Assembly (NCBI GenBank): GCA_950097015.1
Contig: CATNEN010000038.1
Coordinates: forward strand, 2,047,501-2,111,500
Direction of reading: 5' to 3'
Source of the DNA: Macrostomum hystrix
Taxonomy: Eukaryota; Platyhelminthes; Macrostomidae
DNA: 64,000 nucleotides
Position 1 is the first letter of the stretch. Each line of letters begins with the position of its first letter. The translations under genes and the position numbers were made by a program. The notes below the pieces were generated by a model, which was given only the letters and a program-made list of their open reading frames with translations, searched no databases and had not been told where the DNA came from. Of the stretch, positions 59,115-64,000 are shown one piece after another.

Positions 59115-60170
59115 CGAACCTGCAAAGTCAACACCGCACTGGGAGCGGTCACTGGTCTCGTCCTGCCCATCTTCATTGTGTCGGGCCTGACTTAGAATTA
59201 GCGGCAGGGAGCCTCCATGACGGACGCAGCGAGGAGGCGGCTGATGCCGCCCATATCGCTAACCCCTGGCAGTTGTGTCGGGCCTCTTCTTTAACAGCCT
59301 CGTCGTTTATATCAACCTGTTCAGAGAGGCTGTATGGACTCGACAGAATCTGCACAGCATGATCGCCATGGCTGACAACTGCAAAATCTTCATGAACGGC
59401 TTCATGTGGATGTTCCTGGCCAAGGGGCTGCTCTGGCTGAGCAACGGGACCGTGGGCTGCTTTCATCTCAACAGCTCCGAACTGGCTTGCAAGATAGTCA
59501 GTTACTTTGAAGGCCTGTGCATCGGCATGTCCGCATTCTATTCCTGCTGATGATGACTTACAGACCTCTGACCCTGTACTTTCCATTCCAGTTTCAAGTA
59601 ATTGGGGGAAAGTCGGCGTTGAAAGCCAGTCTGGCTGTACTCCTGGTCTGTATTCTCTTCGCAATGCCCAGGGTCGGTGCGTACAGCTGGGTCTACAGCG
59701 ACGGTTTCGTTGTCTGCTGCATCAACTACGAAACTGAACCCAGCTGGGCCAACATGGCCAACGTCTACTTCTCTGGCATGTTTTTCTATCTGTCAACTCT
59801 CCAACTGGTTATCATACTGGTTGGCAACTTTTACCTCATCCGCAAGGTGAGGATGATTTTAAAGAAGCACAAGTCCATCAGGGTAGATGTAGCAGCCGAT
59901 GAAAGTCTGGCGAACACCACCATCTGCGTGACTGTGTCCGCTGTCCTGCTGATGTCCTCGCTGCCTGTTGCGGTGTCCTGCTGTGTGGAGTACGACGCCA
60001 TGTCTTTGGTCAATCCGAACATCAGCAGCCAAACTTTCGGCATTCTGTGGGGCTTCGACGATCTCGGCATGACGCTGATCATGATGAACCAGTCCATCAA
60101 TTGGATGTTTCTGGTGTGGAAAAGCCAACTGTCTATGGTATTTTGTCTATGGCATATAATACTACAGTAA
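59115..60170 (+). pseudogene. Class A GPCR, disrupted (seven membrane segments readable)
   Basis: Reading through frame changes gives seven hydrophobic segments in order: VTGLVLPIFIVSGLFFNSLVVY (split), MNGFMWMFLAKGLLWL, IVSYFEGLCIGMSAF, ALKASLAVLLVCILFAM, FFYLSTLQLVIILVGNFYLI, TTICVTVSAVLLMSSLPV and a last segment ending NQSINWMFLV where most class A receptors have NPxxY. The helix-3 end reads MTYRP in place of DRY. The layout suggests a peptide-type receptor; the ligand is unknown. Two lesions: a 97-base insertion in helix 1 (13-bp direct repeats, in-frame stops) and a one-base shift near 59545. A short C-terminal tail ends at TAA 60168. Either a pseudogene or a real gene with an assembly error plus an odd insertion. 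Confidence 0.75.
59176..59285 (+). other. 84-bp insertion between 13-bp direct repeats in GPCR helix 1
   Basis: ttgtgtcgggcct occurs at 59176-59188 and 59273-59285 with 84 bases between. Removing one repeat plus the insert (97 nt) restores the helix frame and matches the uninterrupted inverted copy at 60172-60445. It cannot be excised as a GT-AG intron at that exact length. Confidence 0.75.
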
Positions 60171-60171
60171 T

Positions 60172-60450
60172 TCACAGCTCTGCCGGAAAGGTCACCGTTG
60201 TTGACGTGAAAGTTGCCCAACAGTCGCGTTGCTCCTTGGCCAGGAACATCCGGAGAAGCCGTTCATGAAGGTTTAGTTGTACATACGAAGATGTACACAA
60301 ATTCTGTCGAGTCCACACAGCCTGTATGGACAGGTTGATGTACACGATGATGCTGTTGAAAGGGCAGGACACAATGAAGATGGGCGGGATACGAGACCAG
60401 TGATGATCGCCAAGGTGTTGTGTAGACGGTCTTCTTATGTACCAAACCTC
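60172..60450 (-). pseudogene. Inverted GPCR fragment (helices 1-2), degenerate
   Basis: The minus strand aligns with 59127-59480 of the GPCR without the 97-base insertion: ctggtctcgt, cccatcttcattgtgtc, ctgtgtggactcgacagaat and cttcatgaacggcttc are shared. Frameshifts and a deletion near helix 2 break it. It lies tail-to-tail with the larger copy, only two bases beyond its stop. Confidence 0.82.
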
Positions 60451-60910
60451 GAGAAGGGACTGGTCACTTTCGTTGGCTTTTTTGAATGGATTAGTTTCAA
60501 AAAGTGAGAAATTTCTTTATCTGAGCGCGAAATGTTTAGTTTAGAAGATCTAAAACTGTCTAGCTTAGTCTAAAATATTGGGCTGAAAAGACATTGAGTA
60601 AATAAACAATCGTTGTCAAGCACTGGGGCCGCTGTTTCTTTTCATTGTATCGCTATTGGACGATCAAATCGTATGAACTGTCTGTGGCATAGAAAAGTGA
60701 GACGCTCGTAGCAGGGGGTGTGAAGAAAACTTGAAGAAAACTTTGATGTCTATGGTAGAGTGTATTCATACCCTTCTCTCTAGCCTATTTGACGATATTA
60801 GCATTGAGGATTACGATAGACAAAACTTGCATTGCAACGCACTGTAAATATTATATTCTGTTTTGTACTAAGGACGAAAGTTGATTGAGGCAAGCAGGGG
60901 AGAAGAGCAC

Positions 60911-62410
60911 ATGCTTAGACTAGAGAGAAATATTAACAAACCTGGAAGCCTAGACATGGATGCTAGAAGTGTCCATCTTCTAAATTTTAATAATCTTCCT
61001 GTCGATAGCTTAAATGCTTTGTCCCAGTCCGAGTTGGATCTCGTGGCCGAACTGTCGCGCAATGACTGCCGTCGTGACGAGCTAGTGACCCAGTTCTTGT
61101 TGTTTGTGAAAACTCCATCGGCGACAAAGCGAACTCATCGGATCTGCCTGCTGATATTCGTGAACAACTTACCAGCATCGATGAAGCTGAGATGGAAAGT
61201 CTACCTCAAAGCAGTCGGAAACAGATGGAGGATCATGGGCGCAAGTTTGTCGGATTTCTGGAGGGTCGCGGTCTGAACTCCGATTTGGCGAAAGTGAATG
61301 ACAACACCCTGAATCAGTATCTACGATTATTCTACTTCCAGTTGAAAACAAAGGGCGGTGAGATCTATTCACCATTGTCGTTAGTCTGCATCCGAGCCGC
61401 TATCCAGCGATATTTGAATATCATTGTGAAGAGACAGACAAAACTGGTTGCTGCTGGGACCGTGTTTGATGGCTCAAACAGGATGCTCGAATTCAAGGTC
61501 CGTGAATTTATCAAGTCTCGCAAGACAGTTCAAAGCTACGATCCAATCGAGGAGGGAGACATGGTTAAATTGCGCGACTACTTTGATCGTAGTGACGGAG
61601 AACGACTCCAAGATGAATTGCTATTCAATCTCATGTATCAGCTTGGAGAGCGTGGACGGGAGCACATGAAGACGTTTCTCAATCGGAACTTTCTGGTGCG
61701 AGGTGTCGACTCGGATGGACGGCAGTATGCCTGTTTGCCGACGCTACCATCGAAGAATCGATTAGCAACACTGGACGCTGGTCAGGTCGCCGATTTGAAG
61801 CACGCTAGAATATATGATCTTGAGCTGCTAAAACTGTACGAGTCGGTGATTCCGGATTCCGGCGACCACTTTCTACCTCGTCCTATGAAGAGCACCATTG
61901 GGAAGAAGTTTATCTTCTCTGATAAGGCACACCGTGGTCTGCGTTATTTACAAGAGTACATGAAGAACCTATCCGAGAAGGCTAAGCTAAGCAAGCGTTA
62001 TACCAACCACTGCATTAGGTGAGTATATATTTGTGTTACGAAGTAAAAGTAAAAGCATAATTGTTTGTTCACCTTTCTGAACAAGATACCATTGCATTTT
62101 TAGAGTCACGCGCATTTGCGACTTGGAAAGCGAAGGGCATACTGTCCACGACATCATGCTTGTGACGGATCACAAGTCGGAGGCGACCGTTCGGCGATAT
62201 CTGCATAAGAGGCGTGATCGCAGTTTGTACAAGTCCTCTGTGAACGTGCATACCGCCATGAAGAAGTCTTTGGATTGTATGGATCGTACTGAGGCTGCGC
62301 CATCCATTAGTGGAGATGAGGAGTTTCATCGGGTCCAATGCCCACCAGAGAAAAAAATGCGAATCCAAGTGAACGGCAGTTCAAACATCATTGATTTCTT
62401 TTTTGAATAG
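60911..62410 (+). CDS. Crypton-like (DUF3504-type) tyrosine recombinase
   Basis: Two exons with a small 85-base intron: up to 62018 (ATTAG|gtgagt) and 62104-62410. From the ATG at 61192 it encodes 377 residues. Catalytic residues of tyrosine recombinases are all visible: Arg in GERGREHM (154/156), HCIR = HxxR (273-276), a second His in TDHKSE (299) and the nucleophile Tyr in VRRYLHK (308). The sequence around LGERGREHM matches the Crypton-derived domain (DUF3504) found in ZMYM2/3, QRICH1 and KCTD1. A further open stretch upstream (from ATG 60911) is one base out of frame, joining somewhere around 61080-61110; it may be a 5' exon, an indel, or not coding. Active element or domesticated gene: cannot tell. 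Confidence 0.82.
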
Positions 62411-62911
62411 CTTTAATGACTGCCTTGACTGAAAGTTAACTTTTATTATTGGTGTTCATTTGAGGCATTCATCACATAGGTTTCGTCTATGTTCGTTCTT
62501 GTTACTTCTTTCGAATAAATTGAACATTCCTCTAGGTTCAATGCCGAATGGCAAACAATGAATTGTAACGCATAAAACTACAAATAATGGTAAGTTGTCT
62601 ATGAGGCAACCGCATACACAACAACATTGACAAACGCACCCGACAAGATTTCCTCCGTTGCACAAACCGTCATTGACATAACCAAGTGTGCGTAAACGTC
62701 TCAAGCTCGTGTATAGTTTATGGCCCAAAGGCCATCAAAGAAATAGATTGAAGTGTGCAGTAAATTCCGCAACTGTGCGGTAAATGATACTCCACTTGAT
62801 CTCCGTGCCATCCCTCTTCTGAGCTACTATGCAGTAAATCCCAGACGGGTATTGTCTATGGGCCGAAGGAGCTGGTCTTGCGCACACACACTTGGTCATA
62901 AATCAATGCAC

Positions 62912-63007
62912 TTATGCTAGGCTTCCTAGTGCGTAAATAGTCTATGGCACTCGTGCGCTGCGTGCACTCGTGCAAAGACTATTTACGCACTCGGAAGCCT
63001 AGCATAA
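62912..63007. repeat. 32-bp inverted repeat with 32-bp spacer
   Basis: The left arm 62912-62943 and right arm 62976-63007 are inverse complements at 31 of 32 positions (core ttatgctaggcttc...gcgtaaatagtct). The spacer has gcactcgtgc twice. It could form a long hairpin; it lies 500 bases after the recombinase stop. Confidence 0.92.
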
Positions 63008-63083
63008 ATCTACCATTGAGACACGCAATGCGGTGCATTAAACGTTAAACAGCGTGCGTGTAACGCAAGTAGTCTATGGTAGA

Positions 63084-63504
63084 AACTCAACCGCGCTAAG
63101 CGTTTTCATCATGCGTGTAACGCATTTAGCGTGCGTCTAACGCTACAAGCACAAAAACAGTTTATTTCAAAAGTGGAACAGATGAAGCATACAACGTTAA
63201 CAAGTTTACTAACGTTAAAGTGTCTATGGCCCAGCTTGCATATTACAATGCAACTAATATATCGCCGCTTTGAACTTTAACGGTCTGCTGCAACTTTACT
63301 CGCAATCTGATTAATGTCAAGGGCAGCGATGCAATTGATGAAGTTTAACCTGGCACTGGCGCGATACGAGCTTAATAAACTATTGCACCAGTGCCTACGA
63401 AGGTGTAATTAATTATAAGCTCTTAGTTACTCCAGCAATTCTTGCGTCGAACAATTACACAAAATTCAATAGTAGAAGTTTAATATTAAAGGACAGGTGA
63501 AAAT
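63084..63504. other. Intergenic, nothing recognised
   Basis: Repeated acgttaa motifs and one more gtctatggc at 63222; no coding region. Confidence 0.4.
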
Positions 63505-63690
63505 AAGAGCTTAACTACATAGACCAGATGTAGAGCCATAGGCGCAGCCGCAGAAGCGTATGCAAATGTTGTGTACAACTGTTCATTCCATTGGCTGAAG
63601 GGCTGCCTGAAAAACCCGAATATCCCGGACACAAATAGTTCCTCCGGGCTGAGAATCGAACTGCGGACCTCTCAGTAAGGAGTAACAAAA
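63505..63690 (-). mobile_element. Diverged SINE-B-like copy
   Basis: Read on + it has gcgcagccgcag, a ctgttcattccattggctgaagg-like stretch shortened here to ccattggctgaagg, and gagaatcgaactgcggacct (inverted box B). This is the same order as SINE-B copy 2. Box A is not clear. Confidence 0.45.
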
Positions 63691-64000
63691 ACAAAAAAAC
63701 ACTTAACCTCCAACTTATAAGGATATTATTGAATTGAGAGCGTTGCGGTCCAAGAACAACCCAAATAACAATCCAAAGAAGACAGACAGATTAGAGTTGC
63801 TTGAATTTAAGATTCTCTAAACGGCGATTACAACCAACGCTTAGAAACCGCTTAAAAATTTATTGAGTGGCGGTTTTTATATTTCATTTATAGTTCTCAT
63901 CAGGATATGGACAGGTAAATGGGTTAGAGAGGCCACGATAAGCAAATCAGCGACACCAAAGAAACATTACACTTTTTGCTCATCCTTCGGAATACAGGCA
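63691..64000. other. Window end, nothing recognised
   Basis: Unique AT-rich DNA; no supported feature. Confidence 0.4.

Larger units (their letters stand above)
60748..63083 (+). mobile_element. Candidate Crypton-like element bounded by 12-bp direct repeats
   Basis: The tyrosine recombinase gene lies between two exact copies of gtctatggtaga at 60748-60759 and 63072-63083. Shorter gtctatgg copies occur at 62854 and 62940 inside, and at 63222, 60131 and 60145 outside. A 32-base inverted repeat lies near the right end. Boundaries are inferred from these repeats only. Confidence 0.45.

Overview
This is eukaryotic nuclear DNA from an invertebrate animal. Genes have GT-AG introns, and the window holds an innexin (the invertebrate gap-junction family), a giant RNF213-type AAA+ gene, a Helitron pair, a mariner, a Crypton-like recombinase and two tRNA-derived SINE families. 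Innexin plus RNF213 suggests a lophotrochozoan. A repeat-rich flatworm such as a macrostomid is one possibility, but nothing here proves the species.

Layout. (1) 1-7.4 kb: the 3' three coding exons of an innexin on + (2489-2822, 3171-3503, 6355-6877); the N-terminal exon lies before the window. Its introns are filled by minisatellites. (2) 8.0-9.2 kb: a 45-bp satellite whose unit carries a consensus 5' splice site. (3) 11.0-22.3 kb, minus: an eight-exon gene for a 1063-residue membrane-anchored coiled-coil protein of RRBP1/kinectin type. Five of its seven introns carry their own private minisatellite, and exon 5 is a 15-copy coding repeat. (4) 22.3-28 kb: SINEs and Helitron copy A, which has split an old non-LTR reverse transcriptase. 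(5) 28.2-29.2 kb, +: an intronless gene for a secreted glycoprotein with a LamG-like C-terminus. (6) 29.4-30.7 kb: a complete but inactivated mariner with both terminal inverted repeats. (7) 32.7-56.3 kb, minus: an RNF213-like gene. I could place eight coding exons that join in frame to 4906 residues, including one exon of 10.9 kb. Helitron copy B, inverted relative to A, sits in intron 1. (8) 54.8-58.4 kb: a diverged direct pair of about 1-kb repeats straddling the RNF213-like 5' end. (9) 59.1-60.4 kb: a broken class A GPCR gene and an inverted fragment of its relative. (10) 60.7-63.1 kb: a Crypton-like tyrosine recombinase gene with all catalytic residues, between two 12-bp direct repeats.

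The host genes (innexin, RRBP1-like, LamG-like, RNF213-like) show no operon-like or pathway link. The main theme is contrast: the first 21 kb is dominated by tandem repeats lodged in introns, the rest by transposable elements. The items most worth follow-up are the splice-donor satellite, the RNF213-like protein that appears to lack its RING and RZ zinc fingers, and the bounded tyrosine-recombinase element.
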